Positions 1 through 6,740 are shown, counted from the first letter of the stretch. The stretch is 15,665 nucleotides of DNA from Clostridia bacterium (GCA_017935825.1 JAGBGW010000139.1:1-15665); one strand, 5' to 3'. A program made the numbers and translations. The notes: a model not told the origin generated them from the letters alone.

Positions 1-438
1 AATTGCGGCAAGGAATTCCAGTATCCCGTATACTGGGGCTGCGACCTGCAGACCGAGCATGAGCGCTATCTGGCTGAGGAAGTCTACAAGCGCCCCGTAT
101 TCGTTACCGACTATCCCAAGGAGATCAAGGCATTCTACATGCGCCTGAACGACGACGGCAAGACCGTCGCAGCAGCTGACCTTCTTGTGCCCGGCGTTGG
201 CGAGATCATCGGCGGTTCCCAGCGTGAAGAGCGCTATGATGTACTGGAACAGCGCATCATCGAAACCGGCATGAAGCCCGAGGATTACGACTGGTATCTG
301 CAGCTTCGCAAATACGGTTCCACCCGTCATGCAGGCTTCGGTCTTGGCTTCGAGCGTCTGATCATGTACATGACCGGCATGAGCAACATCCGCGACGTCA
401 TTCCCTTCCCCAGAACCGTCGGCAACGCACTGTTCTAA
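1..438 (+). CDS. asnS: Asparagine--tRNA ligase, C-terminal part (5' end outside window)
   Basis: This is the last 145 codons of a class II aminoacyl-tRNA synthetase that charges tRNA-Asn in the cytoplasm. The frame is open from base 1, so the N-terminal anticodon-binding domain and motifs 1 and 2 lie outside the window. The visible part contains KRPVFVTDYPKEIKAFYM, the LLVPGVGEIIGGSQREER segment, and class II motif 3 as GFGLGFERLIMYMTG (about 337-381). It ends in the family-typical IRDVIPFPRT. The RDVIPFPR ending and the VGEIIGGSQRE stretch favour AsnRS over AspRS or LysRS. A strong terminator follows 13 bp after the stop. Nothing looks damaged; it is partial only because of the window edge. 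Confidence 0.96.
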   Translation, partial: NCGKEFQYPVYWGCDLQTEHERYLAEEVYKRPVFVTDYPKEIKAFYMRLNDDGKTVAAADLLVPGVGEIIGGSQREERYDVLEQRIIETGMKPEDYDWYLQLRKYGSTRHAGFGLGFERLIMYMTGMSNIRDVIPFPRTVGNALF

Positions 439-451
439 TACCAAACGACCA

Positions 452-479
452 AAAGCAGGTGATTCGTCACCTGCTTTTT
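452..479 (+). terminator. Intrinsic terminator of asnS
   Basis: The arm AAAGCAGGTGA, a TTCG tetraloop and the arm TCACCTGCTTT form a perfect stem ending in a T run. It lies directly downstream of the asnS stop. Confidence 0.9.
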
Positions 480-615
480 CTTGTGCAAAAAACTACATAT
501 TTTCCGAACGCACAGCATAGAATTTCACAGATCATACAAAGTGGATACAAGGATGTATAGCGGATGCACGATGGGGGAAGTCTATGTACATCAAAGAAAA
601 TCGGGAGGAATGGGT

Positions 616-1446
616 ATGATGCATTACGATGAAAACAACAAGATCGCGCCGCCCAATGGCTGGAGCGAGGAACATATCGCCATTTTGGAAGAGGAGCTGC
701 AGCGCGCAAAGGCACAAGGGGAATCCCTTCGCCCTGCCTTTGAGCGCACCGCGCTTCGTACAGGCAGGAAGCCCAACAGCATCCGCAACTACTACTACAC
801 CACCTATCGGGCAAGCAAGGGACAGCGGGCAGGCAGGAGTTTTGAACTGTTTTCTCCCGACGAGGTGGAACAGCTTTTGATGCACATGTTAAGTCAGCAG
901 GCAAAGGGCAAATCCGTCCGCCGTGCCGCCATGGAACTGGGAAATTTCGACCACAGCGCCATGCTGCGCTACCAGAATAAATACAGGAGCCTTGTGCGCA
1001 CCCGTCCCGATGAGGTGCGGCGCGTGATGGCGAAGTTAAAGGCGCAGGGCGTACCCTGTTTTGATCCCTATGCGGAAAGTCTGCTGCCTTGCGCCATGCA
1101 GGACGCGGACGAAAAACAGCTGGAACATGTAATCGGGGAACTTTGGAACGATGTGCACAAAAAGCTTTTGCTTCTCCCACGACAGAAAGCCTTGCAGGTG
1201 GTGCAGGGTGTGACGGCGCTGTTTGATGCGGCGGTACCCGATGAATCTTTGGCAGAGGAAAACAGACGATTGGTGAAGGAAAACCGAGGTCTTCTTCGGC
1301 AGATCGAAATGATCAGCATGCCCATCGACGGCGACATCCTTTCAGAGGGCGGCATGACCATTGCACGGCGCGCCGCACAGCAGTACGACCTTCTGCAAAA
1401 CACTTCCAAGGAGCTTGCGGTTTTTATGCCGAAAAATGAAGAATAA
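616..1446 (+). CDS. Tandem Myb/SANT-like DNA-binding protein with coiled coil
   Basis: The 276-residue protein looks like a transcription regulator. Residues 15-65 (WSEEHIAILEEEL...GRKPNSIRNYYY) resemble the Myb/SANT-like N-terminal domain of Bacillus RsfA-type prespore regulators. Residues 80-126 (FSPDEVEQLLMHML...DHSAMLRYQNKYR) appear to be a second, diverged copy of the same fold; both have a leading [WF]S, a G-x-S-x-R turn and an R...YR ending. Residues 207-232 (ESLAEENRRLVKENRGLLRQI) are a likely coiled coil for dimerisation. ATG 616 is chosen because GGGAGG (603-608) stands 7 nt upstream; ATG 610 is too close and ATG 619 is possible. The gene begins about 140 bp after the asnS terminator, so it probably has its own promoter; TTCACA (524-529) and TACAAG (546-551) are a weak candidate. 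No signal peptide or enzyme motif is seen. Target genes are unknown, and the RsfA comparison is architectural only. Confidence 0.75.
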   Translation: MMHYDENNKIAPPNGWSEEHIAILEEELQRAKAQGESLRPAFERTALRTGRKPNSIRNYYYTTYRASKGQRAGRSFELFSPDEVEQLLMHMLSQQAKGKSVRRAAMELGNFDHSAMLRYQNKYRSLVRTRPDEVRRVMAKLKAQGVPCFDPYAESLLPCAMQDADEKQLEHVIGELWNDVHKKLLLLPRQKALQVVQGVTALFDAAVPDESLAEENRRLVKENRGLLRQIEMISMPIDGDILSEGGMTIARRAAQQYDLLQNTSKELAVFMPKNEE

Positions 1447-1529
1447 TTGCATAACTTGATGAAACTTCATAAAAACTGAATTTTCACATTAAAATTAGCA
1501 AAAAAACGTAAAATTGTGCTGTCGAAAAC

Positions 1530-1558
1530 TTGAAACATACAAGATAATGTGCTAAGAT
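1530..1558 (+). promoter_or_regulatory. Promoter of the XRE regulator gene
   Basis: TTGAAA (1530-1535), a 17-bp spacer and TAAGAT (1553-1558). The TGC just before the -10 gives an extended -10 element. It lies 31 bp upstream of the ATG in an AT-rich gap. Confidence 0.6.
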
Positions 1559-1589
1559 GTTGCAAAACAACGAAGGAGGTTGGCGAAAA

Positions 1590-1955
1590 ATGGATGACAA
1601 CATCAATGCAGGCGGTTCGGAACAGCAGTATCAGCAGATGCGCAAACGCATGCAGAGTCTTCGCAAAGCATTGAAGCTGAAGCAAAGCGACGTGGCACAG
1701 CGTGCCGGCCTTTCCACCCATCAGTATGGCGAAATCGAGCGGGGCAGATCCCGCAGCAACGTCTTCACGCTGCAGCGCATTGCACAGGCGTTGGAAGTTT
1801 CGCTGGATTTTCTTGTGACCGGTAAGGAACGTGAGGTCGACCCCGAAGTGGTCGCCATGCAAAATCGCATGTCCCGCATGAACGAACAGCAGCTGGGTGA
1901 AATGGTGCGTTATCTTGTTGCAATGACCAATAAAACCACGCTTTTGGACGATTGA
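1590..1955 (+). CDS. XRE-family helix-turn-helix regulator
   Basis: A 121-residue protein with one HTH_3 (Cro/CI-type) domain at about residues 18-77: MQSLRKALKLKQSDVAQRAG, then LSTHQYGEIERG as the recognition segment, and LQRIAQALEVSLDFLVTG, where a domain of this type normally ends. The last 40 residues (EVVAMQNRMSRMNEQQLGEMVRYLV) are probably helical and may mediate dimerisation. No ligand or peptidase domain is seen. ATG 1590 is preceded by AAGGAGGT (1573-1580) at 9 nt. It has its own promoter upstream and terminator downstream, so it is a single-gene unit. Its target is unknown; such small regulators often repress themselves or act in stress or sporulation timing. Confidence 0.88.
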   Translation: MDDNINAGGSEQQYQQMRKRMQSLRKALKLKQSDVAQRAGLSTHQYGEIERGRSRSNVFTLQRIAQALEVSLDFLVTGKEREVDPEVVAMQNRMSRMNEQQLGEMVRYLVAMTNKTTLLDD

Positions 1956-1964
1956 TGGCATAAT

Positions 1965-2007
1965 AAAAAGTCCCATGGAAGAATTTGTCTTGCATGGGAC
2001 TTTTTGT
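1965..2007 (+). terminator. Intrinsic terminator after the XRE gene
   Basis: AAAAAGTCCCATG (1965-1977) pairs with CATGGGACTTTTT (1993-2005) across a 15-nt loop. The A and T runs on either side would let it work in both directions. Confidence 0.85.
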
Positions 2008-2030
2008 TTGGTGCAATATTGCGACTTTCT

Positions 2031-2059
2031 TTGACAAATCTTACGCACAACGGTATCAT
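2031..2059 (+). promoter_or_regulatory. Promoter of the D,D-carboxypeptidase gene
   Basis: A perfect -35 TTGACA (2031-2036), a 17-bp spacer and TATCAT (2054-2059). It is a housekeeping sigma-type promoter, not a sporulation sigma type. Confidence 0.8.
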
Positions 2060-2103
2060 ATAAATGTTGTGTAACAGATTAAACTATTCGGAGGGCTTGC
2101 AGC

Positions 2104-3552
2104 TTGAAAAAACGAATCTGGATCGGAATGCTGGCGGTATTGCTGGCACTGCTGTTGCCCTGCGGCACGGTATTTGCGCAAAGCGTGGAATGGGAACAGG
2201 CAGAGCCTTTTGACATGAGCACCATTACCGCGCAGTATGCCATGCTCTTTGACCTTGACTCGGGCACTGTGCTTGCATCCAAAAACACGGGCATGCGCAT
2301 GTATCCTGCCTCCACCACGAAGATCATGACCTGTATCCTTGCACTGGAACATGGCAATCTTTCCGACGTGGTCACCGTGGGCGAGGAGGTAAAGGAGATC
2401 AGTGCCGATTCCAGCACCTCGGGACTTTGGGTCGGCGAGGAACTGACGCTGGAACAGCTGCTGTATGGGCTCATGCTTTCAAGCGGCAACGATGCCGCAA
2501 ATACCATTGCGGTGCATATTGCAGGTTCCTTGGAAGCCTTTGTGCAGATGATGAACGACAAGGCAGTCGAACTTGAAATGAGCGGCACCCACTATGCCAA
2601 CGCACACGGTCTGCACGACGAGACCCATTACACCACCGTCTCCGACATGCAGCGTCTGTTAAGCTATGCCTATAAAAATGAGACCTTCCGCACCATCGTG
2701 GGTACCAAAACCTACGAAGTGCCGCCCACCAACATGGTGGCAGAAGGTCACGTTTTTAAAAACTCCAACCTGCTGCTGCACGAGGATTTTTCCGATTACT
2801 ACTACGAACATGCCACCGGTGTGAAAACCGGCTTTACCACGCCTGCAGGCCACTGCCTTGTGGCAACGGCGGAAAAAGACGGTCTTCGCCTTGGCGTGCT
2901 GATTTACATGAGTGAGGAATACGCCCGCTATTCCGATGCGGCAAAGCTGTTCTTCTACGGCTTTGAAAGCTACGAACTGTTCTCACCCATGGATGTATTC
3001 CTGGACCGCGCGCCTGTGACGGTGGAAGTGCAGGGTGCATCGCTGGACGATGTGGCAGGCGGCGTGCTTTCCCTTGTGGCGACCCCCGATTCGGGCAGCA
3101 GCTATATGGAACTTTCCGCCAATGTGCAGAAGATTCGTGAAAACGCCATCCATGCGGAACTTGTGATCGAACCTGCGGAATTGACCGTACAGGCGCCTGT
3201 TTCTCAGGGACAGGAGATCGGCCGTTTCCGCTATGTGCTGGACGGCACCACCCTGGTGGAGGGTACGCTCACCGCATCCCGTGATGTGGCAGAGCGCGCA
3301 TCGGTCTTCCAGTGGAAGCAGGCGGACACCAAGTCCCGTGCGAGCACCCTTCGCTGGACGCTGATCCCCTTGATCGCCGTGCTTGCCATTGTCTGCTTTG
3401 TGCTGATGATCCAGACTGCATTCATCAACCAGAGCCGCAAAAATCAGCGCCGCCGCGCACAGCTTCGCGCAAGCAAGCAGTCGGCTGTGATCATGATGGA
3501 CGATTACTACGAGTACTCCCAGAAAAAGAAGAAGAGAAGACCCGGAAGATAA
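2104..3552 (+). CDS. Serine-type D-Ala-D-Ala carboxypeptidase (peptidase S11), membrane-anchored
   Basis: This 482-residue enzyme trims the terminal D-alanine from peptidoglycan stem peptides outside the cell. A signal peptide spans residues 1-25 (LLALLLPCGTVFA, likely cut before Q26). The penicillin-binding catalytic motifs are all present: S70-T-T-K73 (nucleophile and base), S127-G-N129 and K241-T-G243. A beta-rich PBP5-type C-terminal domain follows. One transmembrane helix (about 418-441) and a basic cytoplasmic tail ending KKKKRRPGR anchor it; many relatives use an amphipathic helix instead. Translation appears to start at TTG 2104, since GGAGGG (2090-2095) lies 8 nt upstream and no better in-frame ATG precedes the hydrophobic leader. 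It has its own promoter and terminator. DacF, DacA and DacB types cannot be separated from this alone. Confidence 0.93.
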   Translation: MKKRIWIGMLAVLLALLLPCGTVFAQSVEWEQAEPFDMSTITAQYAMLFDLDSGTVLASKNTGMRMYPASTTKIMTCILALEHGNLSDVVTVGEEVKEISADSSTSGLWVGEELTLEQLLYGLMLSSGNDAANTIAVHIAGSLEAFVQMMNDKAVELEMSGTHYANAHGLHDETHYTTVSDMQRLLSYAYKNETFRTIVGTKTYEVPPTNMVAEGHVFKNSNLLLHEDFSDYYYEHATGVKTGFTTPAGHCLVATAEKDGLRLGVLIYMSEEYARYSDAAKLFFYGFESYELFSPMDVFLDRAPVTVEVQGASLDDVAGGVLSLVATPDSGSSYMELSANVQKIRENAIHAELVIEPAELTVQAPVSQGQEIGRFRYVLDGTTLVEGTLTASRDVAERASVFQWKQADTKSRASTLRWTLIPLIAVLAIVCFVLMIQTAFINQSRKNQRRRAQLRASKQSAVIMMDDYYEYSQKKKKRRPGR

Positions 3553-3557
3553 ATCGC

Positions 3558-3588
3558 AAGGCATGTGCCATGAGGGCACATGCCTTTT
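3558..3588 (+). terminator. Terminator between convergent genes
   Basis: A perfect 12-bp stem: AAGGCATGTGCC (3558-3569), loop ATGAG, then GGCACATGCCTT (3575-3586) and a T run. It ends the carboxypeptidase transcript. It may also act on the opposing permease transcript, whose stop is at 3590, though the T run on that side is poor. Confidence 0.85.
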
Positions 3589-3589
3589 G

Positions 3590-4387
3590 TTATGCTTTGG
3601 GGCAGAGCTTTTTTTCAAGCAATGCCACCAGCGCGTACATGCCTGCCGCGGCAAGACAGAGGATCAGCGTCGCACCCATGACAAGGTCAAGCTTGAACAC
3701 CTGCCCGCCGTAGACGATCAGATAACCAAGCCCTGCTTTGGAGACGAGAAATTCACCCATGATCACGCCCACCCAGGACATGCCCACGTTGATCTTCAGG
3801 CAGGAGATGATGGTGGAAAAATTCGATGGCAGCACCACCATGCGGAAAATCTGCATTCGGTTCGCACCGAAGACACGCATCAACTGCAGCCTTGTCTCAG
3901 GCACGCTGCAAAAGCCTTCCAGCACACCCATGATCGTTACGACAAGGGAGATCAAAAGTGCCATCGTGATGATCGCACTCGTGCCTGCGCCGATCCACAC
4001 GATGATGATGGGGCCAAGTGCCACCTTGGGAAGCGCATTGAGCACGACCAAATACGGTTCCAAAATTCTGCAAAGCTTGGGAAACCACCAGAGGATGGCT
4101 GCGATGACGGAGCCAAGTACCGTGCCAAGCAGGAAGCCCACCACCGTCTCCCACAGCGTGGTGAAAAGATGGTGCCAAAGGGAGCCGTCCGATGCCAGCT
4201 GATAGATCGTCTGCCCTGCACGGGAGGGGGAGGAGGTGATAAAGCTGTCGATCAGCCCAAGACGCGCGGATGCCTCCCAAAGGGCAAAGAAGCCGATAAG
4301 GATGAGGATGCGCCAAAGCTTCACGGAATTGTTCTGCCGCCTGATCTGTTTTTGGTAGTCACAAAGGGACGTGGCGTTATTGGACAT
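3590..4387 (-). CDS. ABC transporter permease, SsuC/TauC/ThiX type
   Basis: A 265-residue inner-membrane subunit of an importer for small organic or nitrogen/sulfur compounds. It has about six hydrophobic helices, starting at residues 24-38. The cytoplasmic coupling (EAA) loop lies at about residues 164-187 (ETRLQLMRVFGANRMQIFRM, then VVLP), and LPKVALGPIIIVWIGAG (119-135) is typical of the nitrate/sulfonate/taurine permease family. ATG 4387 is chosen for the AAGGAGG site (4397-4403). A longer in-frame reading to 4552 overlaps the ATPase and lacks a ribosome-binding site. The start overlaps the ATPase stop (4377) by 11 bp, indicating translational coupling. It is the last gene of the operon. 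Confidence 0.9.
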   Translation of the reverse strand: MSNNATSLCDYQKQIRRQNNSVKLWRILILIGFFALWEASARLGLIDSFITSSPSRAGQTIYQLASDGSLWHHLFTTLWETVVGFLLGTVLGSVIAAILWWFPKLCRILEPYLVVLNALPKVALGPIIIVWIGAGTSAIITMALLISLVVTIMGVLEGFCSVPETRLQLMRVFGANRMQIFRMVVLPSNFSTIISCLKINVGMSWVGVIMGEFLVSKAGLGYLIVYGGQVFKLDLVMGATLILCLAAAGMYALVALLEKKLCPKA

Positions 4388-5147
4388 AGCGGCTGACCTC
4401 CTTCCAGATATCGTCAAAGTAGCCGCCAAAGCGGGGATCATTTCGCCGCTGCAGGGGAGAGCCTTCAATATCGATGCGGTACTGTTTGCGGATCTTGCCC
4501 GGTCTGGGCGAAAGCAGCAGGATGCGGTCGGCGATGGAGATGGCTTCTGCAATGTCGTGGGTGACTAAAATGACTGCCTTGTTCTGCTCGCGCATGATAT
4601 GCACAAGGTCATCGGATACCGCAAGGCGGGTCTGTGCATCCAGTGCGGAAAACGGTTCATCCAGCAGCAGGAGCTTGGGGTCTGCCGAAAGCGTGCGGAT
4701 CAGTGCGGCGCGCTGGCGCATGCCGCCTGAAAGCTCTCTTGGGAATTTATCCTGAAAATCACCCAGACCGTATTTTTCAAGCAGCATCCGTACCCGTGCA
4801 CAGGCATCTTTCGTGGCGCAATTGCGGATCTCCAAGGGCAGGATCGCGTTCTTGTAGATGGTGCGCCATGGCAGAAGGTGGTCGCTTTGCAGCATGTAGC
4901 CGATCTGCGCGGTGGGGCAGTCGTGGGGCTTTCCCAGCAGTGAGATCTTCCCTTCGTTTGGCTTGAGCAGCCCTGCCGCAAGGGACAAAATGGTGCTTTT
5001 GCCGCAGCCGGACGGCCCAATGACGGACAAAATCTCGCCGTCGCGCACGTCAAATGTAATGTCCTGCAAAGCGTTGGTTTCATCTTCCATGGAAAAATAC
5101 GTCATGCCGACGTGTTCAAATGACAAAATTGCGTGTGCATCAGCCAT
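4377..5147 (-). CDS. ABC transporter ATPase, SsuB/TauB type
   Basis: The 256-residue cytoplasmic ATPase that powers the importer. All nucleotide-binding motifs are intact: Walker A GPSGCGKST (44-52), Q-loop Q87 in YMLQSDHLLPW, signature LSGGMRQRAAL (139-149), Walker B LLLLDE (159-164), D-loop SALD and the switch histidine H197 (VTHDIAEA). The LLPWRTI after the Q-loop is characteristic of the nitrate/sulfonate/taurine group. ATG 5147 follows AAGGAGG (5153-5159); the upstream in-frame extension to 5255 crosses a hairpin and is unlikely to be translated. It is the middle gene between the lipoprotein and the permease. Substrate is not set by this subunit. Confidence 0.93.
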   Translation of the reverse strand: MADAHAILSFEHVGMTYFSMEDETNALQDITFDVRDGEILSVIGPSGCGKSTILSLAAGLLKPNEGKISLLGKPHDCPTAQIGYMLQSDHLLPWRTIYKNAILPLEIRNCATKDACARVRMLLEKYGLGDFQDKFPRELSGGMRQRAALIRTLSADPKLLLLDEPFSALDAQTRLAVSDDLVHIMREQNKAVILVTHDIAEAISIADRILLLSPRPGKIRKQYRIDIEGSPLQRRNDPRFGGYFDDIWKEVSRYVQ

Positions 5148-5160
5148 GGTAACCTCCTTA

Positions 5161-5199
5161 TGCAAAAACAAAGAGTATCGGAAGGTCTTTCCGATACTC
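5161..5199 (-). terminator. Intercistronic terminator-like hairpin (attenuator) after the binding-protein gene
   Basis: On the + strand GAGTATCGGAA (5173-5183), loop GGTCT and TTCCGATACTC (5189-5199) form a perfect 11-bp stem. Read on the - strand it is followed by TTTGTTTTTGCA and then directly by the ATPase ribosome-binding site. It lies 36 nt beyond the lipoprotein stop codon. It probably ends part of the transcripts or protects the upstream message, giving more binding protein than transporter. Confidence 0.75.
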
Positions 5200-5235
5200 C
5201 AGTATATGGCGCGCACGAGTTTAAGGTGATGGGAA

Positions 5236-6222
5236 TCAGTCTGCGTTTTGTGCAAATGTGGGGTCGTAAATGGTAGAGATTTCTACGGGTGTTTCCAGTT
5301 CTCCTGCTTCGATCAAAATTTCCATCATATGCTCAACCGAGGGCTCGTTGAGCGTGGGGACAGTGAGCCATGCATCGATGGCGCGGTAGCGTTCGATGGA
5401 GGAGGCAAGCACATCCACGTCCGTGTCGGGGAAGGCAGGGGAAATGACCTGTGCCACTTCCAGTGCATCGGTTTCTGCCACCCATTTCTGTGCCCTTGCG
5501 ATGGCATCCACGAAGCGCTGCACAAGGTCGGGGTCTTCTTCAATCAGGCTTTGACGGGTCATATAACAGGTGTAGGACACAGGCTCGGTGCCTTCGCCTA
5601 CGCTGGTCAAAACATAACCCTTGCCTGCCAGTTCAAATTCCGATGCGGTGGGTTCAAACAGGGTCACATAGTCGCCCTCACCTGCGGCAAATGCGCCGCC
5701 CATCAAGTCAAACTGGATGTTGGTGATGACGTTGATATCTTTGCCCGGTTCAAGACCGTTTTGACGAAGGACATGTTCCAGCGTCATCAACGGCATGCCG
5801 CCTTTGCGACCGCCGATGAGGTCTGCGCCTGCAAGGTCGCTCCATGAGAAATCTTCCACGTCCTCCCGACCCACAAGGAAGGAGCCGTCGGTCTGGGTCA
5901 GCTGGGCAATGATCTTGGGCGCATCGTCAAACTCGCCGTCCTGTACATAAATTGCAGCTTCTGGACCCATGAGGGCAAAGTCCGCATCGCCGGAAATCAA
6001 TGCCGTCATGGACTTATCCGCGCCGCCGCCGTTGACAAGCTCCACTTCGATGCCGTTTTCTTCAAAATAGCCCAAGTAGATCGCGGCGTACTGGGGTGCA
6101 TAAAAGACGGAGTGGGTGACTTCGTTGAGGGTGATTTTGTCGAGGGTCTCGCCCGACTTTCCGCAGCCTACAGCCATCAAAAGCACCGTCACCGCCAAGA
6201 GGAAAATGAGTGTTTTTCGCAT
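5236..6222 (-). CDS. ABC transporter substrate-binding lipoprotein, NMT1/THI5-SsuA type
   Basis: The 328-residue extracellular binding protein of the importer. It begins with a lipoprotein signal: hydrophobic residues 4-18, then AVGC with the lipidated cysteine at 20. The mature part has the NMT1/SsuA signature, VTHSVFYAPQYAAIYLGYFEE, then IEVELVNGGGADKSMTALIS and GDADFALMGPEAAIYV. This family binds thiamine precursors, sulfonates, taurine or nitrate-like ligands. ATG 6222 follows GGGAGGT (6228-6234). It is the promoter-proximal gene of the three-gene operon. No TPP riboswitch or other recognisable leader is visible in the 144 bp upstream, so thiamine-precursor uptake has no regulatory support here. 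I found no convincing - strand promoter. The substrate is unassigned. Confidence 0.9.
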   Translation of the reverse strand: MRKTLIFLLAVTVLLMAVGCGKSGETLDKITLNEVTHSVFYAPQYAAIYLGYFEENGIEVELVNGGGADKSMTALISGDADFALMGPEAAIYVQDGEFDDAPKIIAQLTQTDGSFLVGREDVEDFSWSDLAGADLIGGRKGGMPLMTLEHVLRQNGLEPGKDINVITNIQFDLMGGAFAAGEGDYVTLFEPTASEFELAGKGYVLTSVGEGTEPVSYTCYMTRQSLIEEDPDLVQRFVDAIARAQKWVAETDALEVAQVISPAFPDTDVDVLASSIERYRAIDAWLTVPTLNEPSVEHMMEILIEAGELETPVEISTIYDPTFAQNAD

Positions 6223-6319
6223 GATGTACCTCCCAAAAATGTTGAAAGTAAAGCAATTGCGCGCTCTTAAAAAGTCTATGCAAGACACGGGGAAAATGCG
6301 CATAAATTAATTTTGGGGA

Positions 6320-6348
6320 TGGACAATCGTCATGCACTATGGTATAAT
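6320..6348 (+). promoter_or_regulatory. Promoter of the tRNA-Thr/tRNA-Pro unit
   Basis: TGGACA (6320-6325), exactly 17 bp, then a perfect TATAAT (6343-6348). Transcription would start near 6355, about 12 nt before the mature tRNA-Thr. Confidence 0.85.
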
Positions 6349-6366
6349 CTCATATGTTTGAAATGT

Positions 6367-6442
6367 GCCAGCATAGCTCAGGAGGTAGAGCAGCAGTTTC
6401 GTAAACTGCAGGTCAAGGGTTCGAGTCCCTTTGCTGGCTCCA
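6367..6442 (+). tRNA. tRNA-Thr (anticodon CGT)
   Basis: Full cloverleaf of 76 nt. The acceptor arm GCCAGCA pairs with TGCTGGC (6432-6438), with discriminator T and an encoded CCA. D-arm GCTC/GAGC. Anticodon stem GCAGT/ACTGC encloses loop TTCGTAA, so the anticodon is CGT (6400-6402) and reads ACG. T-arm AAGGG-TTCGAGT-CCCTT. Confidence 0.96.
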
Positions 6443-6447
6443 TATAT

Positions 6448-6521
6448 CGAGGTGTAGCGCAGTGTGGTAGCGCGCTACGTTCGGGACGTAGAAGTCGCAG
6501 GTTCAAATCCTGTCACCTCGA
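6448..6521 (+). tRNA. tRNA-Pro (anticodon CGG)
   Basis: Full cloverleaf starting 5 nt after the tRNA-Thr CCA. The acceptor arm CGAGGTG pairs with CACCTCG (6514-6520), with discriminator A. Anticodon stem CTACG/CGTAG encloses loop TTCGGGA, so the anticodon is CGG (6482-6484) and reads CCG. T-arm GCAGG-TTCAAAT-CCTGT. No CCA is encoded (ATTG follows), so the tail must be added by the CCA enzyme, unlike the neighbouring tRNA-Thr. It is co-transcribed from the promoter at 6320-6348. Confidence 0.96.
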
Positions 6522-6568
6522 TTGCAAAAAGACCGCTTCTGTGAAAACAGAAGCGGTCTTTTTGCAAT
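6521..6568 (+). terminator. Terminator of the tRNA unit
   Basis: A perfect 22-bp stem (6521-6542 with 6547-6568) closed by a GAAA tetraloop, with AAAAAG/CTTTTT inside the stem so it can act in both directions. It starts on the discriminator base of tRNA-Pro. Its final AT is also the first two bases of the repeat heptamer of the hairpin array. Confidence 0.88.
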
Positions 6569-6657
6569 GATATCCATTCCTGACGGAATGGATGATATAC
6601 CCTTCGGGTATGATATCCGCCGTCGGCGGATGATATATGCCTTGCGGCATATGGAGG
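6567..6657 (+). repeat. Hairpin array 1, left half: four stem-loops linked by ATGATAT
   Basis: Exact heptamer ATGATAT at 6567, 6592, 6610 and 6630, then a degenerate ATGGAGG at 6651. Between copies lie four different perfect stem-loops: ATCCATTCC/GGAATGGAT (6572-6593, loop TGAC), ATACCC/GGGTAT (6597-6611, loop TTC), ATCCGCC/GGCGGAT (6615-6631, loop GTC) and ATATGCC/GGCATAT (6635-6652, loop TTGC). Every stem opens with AT and closes with AT, so only GAT is unpaired between units. The units differ in sequence but not in plan. No coding frame of note overlaps. Confidence 0.85.
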
Positions 6658-6667
6658 AGTGGATATT

Positions 6668-6740
6668 ATATCATATTCGTCTCGTACAAATATATCATGC
6701 GGCGTAAGCCGTATATCATGTCGCGCAAGCGATATATCAT
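6668..6740 (-). repeat. Hairpin array 1, right half: three stem-loops linked by ATATCAT (ATGATAT on - strand)
   Basis: The reverse complement of the left-half heptamer, ATATCAT, occurs exactly at 6668, 6692, 6713 and 6734. Between copies lie stem-loops at 6673-6693 (loop CTCGT), 6697-6714 (ATGCGGC/GCCGTAT, loop GTAA) and 6718-6735 (ATGTCGC/GCGATAT, loop GCAA). Each has one pair that is G-T on one strand and A-C on the other. Read on the - strand the two outer loops are TTAC and TTGC, matching the TTGC of the left half, so this half is a true inversion of the same plan. The short AT-rich centre (6658-6667) joins the halves. Confidence 0.82.

Noticed and set aside
3563..4396. 277-codon open frame on the + strand opposite the permease
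   Set aside because: It starts inside a terminator stem, is rich in His, Asp and Lys without domains, and mirrors a well-supported permease.
4388..4552. Longer N-terminus for the ABC permease
   Set aside because: The added 55 residues come from the overlapping ATPase gene in another frame, with no ribosome-binding site.
6223..6366. TPP riboswitch before the NMT1/THI5-like binding-protein gene
   Set aside because: Neither the CTGAGA box nor the conserved ACCTGATCTGG-like segment is seen on the - strand.
6313..6570. 85-codon open frame on the + strand
   Set aside because: It lies across both tRNA genes and the terminator; the RNA structures explain the sequence.
6567..6740. Reading the hairpin array as a CRISPR
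   Set aside because: The exact repeat is only 7 nt, the variable segments are 11-22 nt and each is self-complementary, and the repeat inverts mid-array. No cas genes are present.
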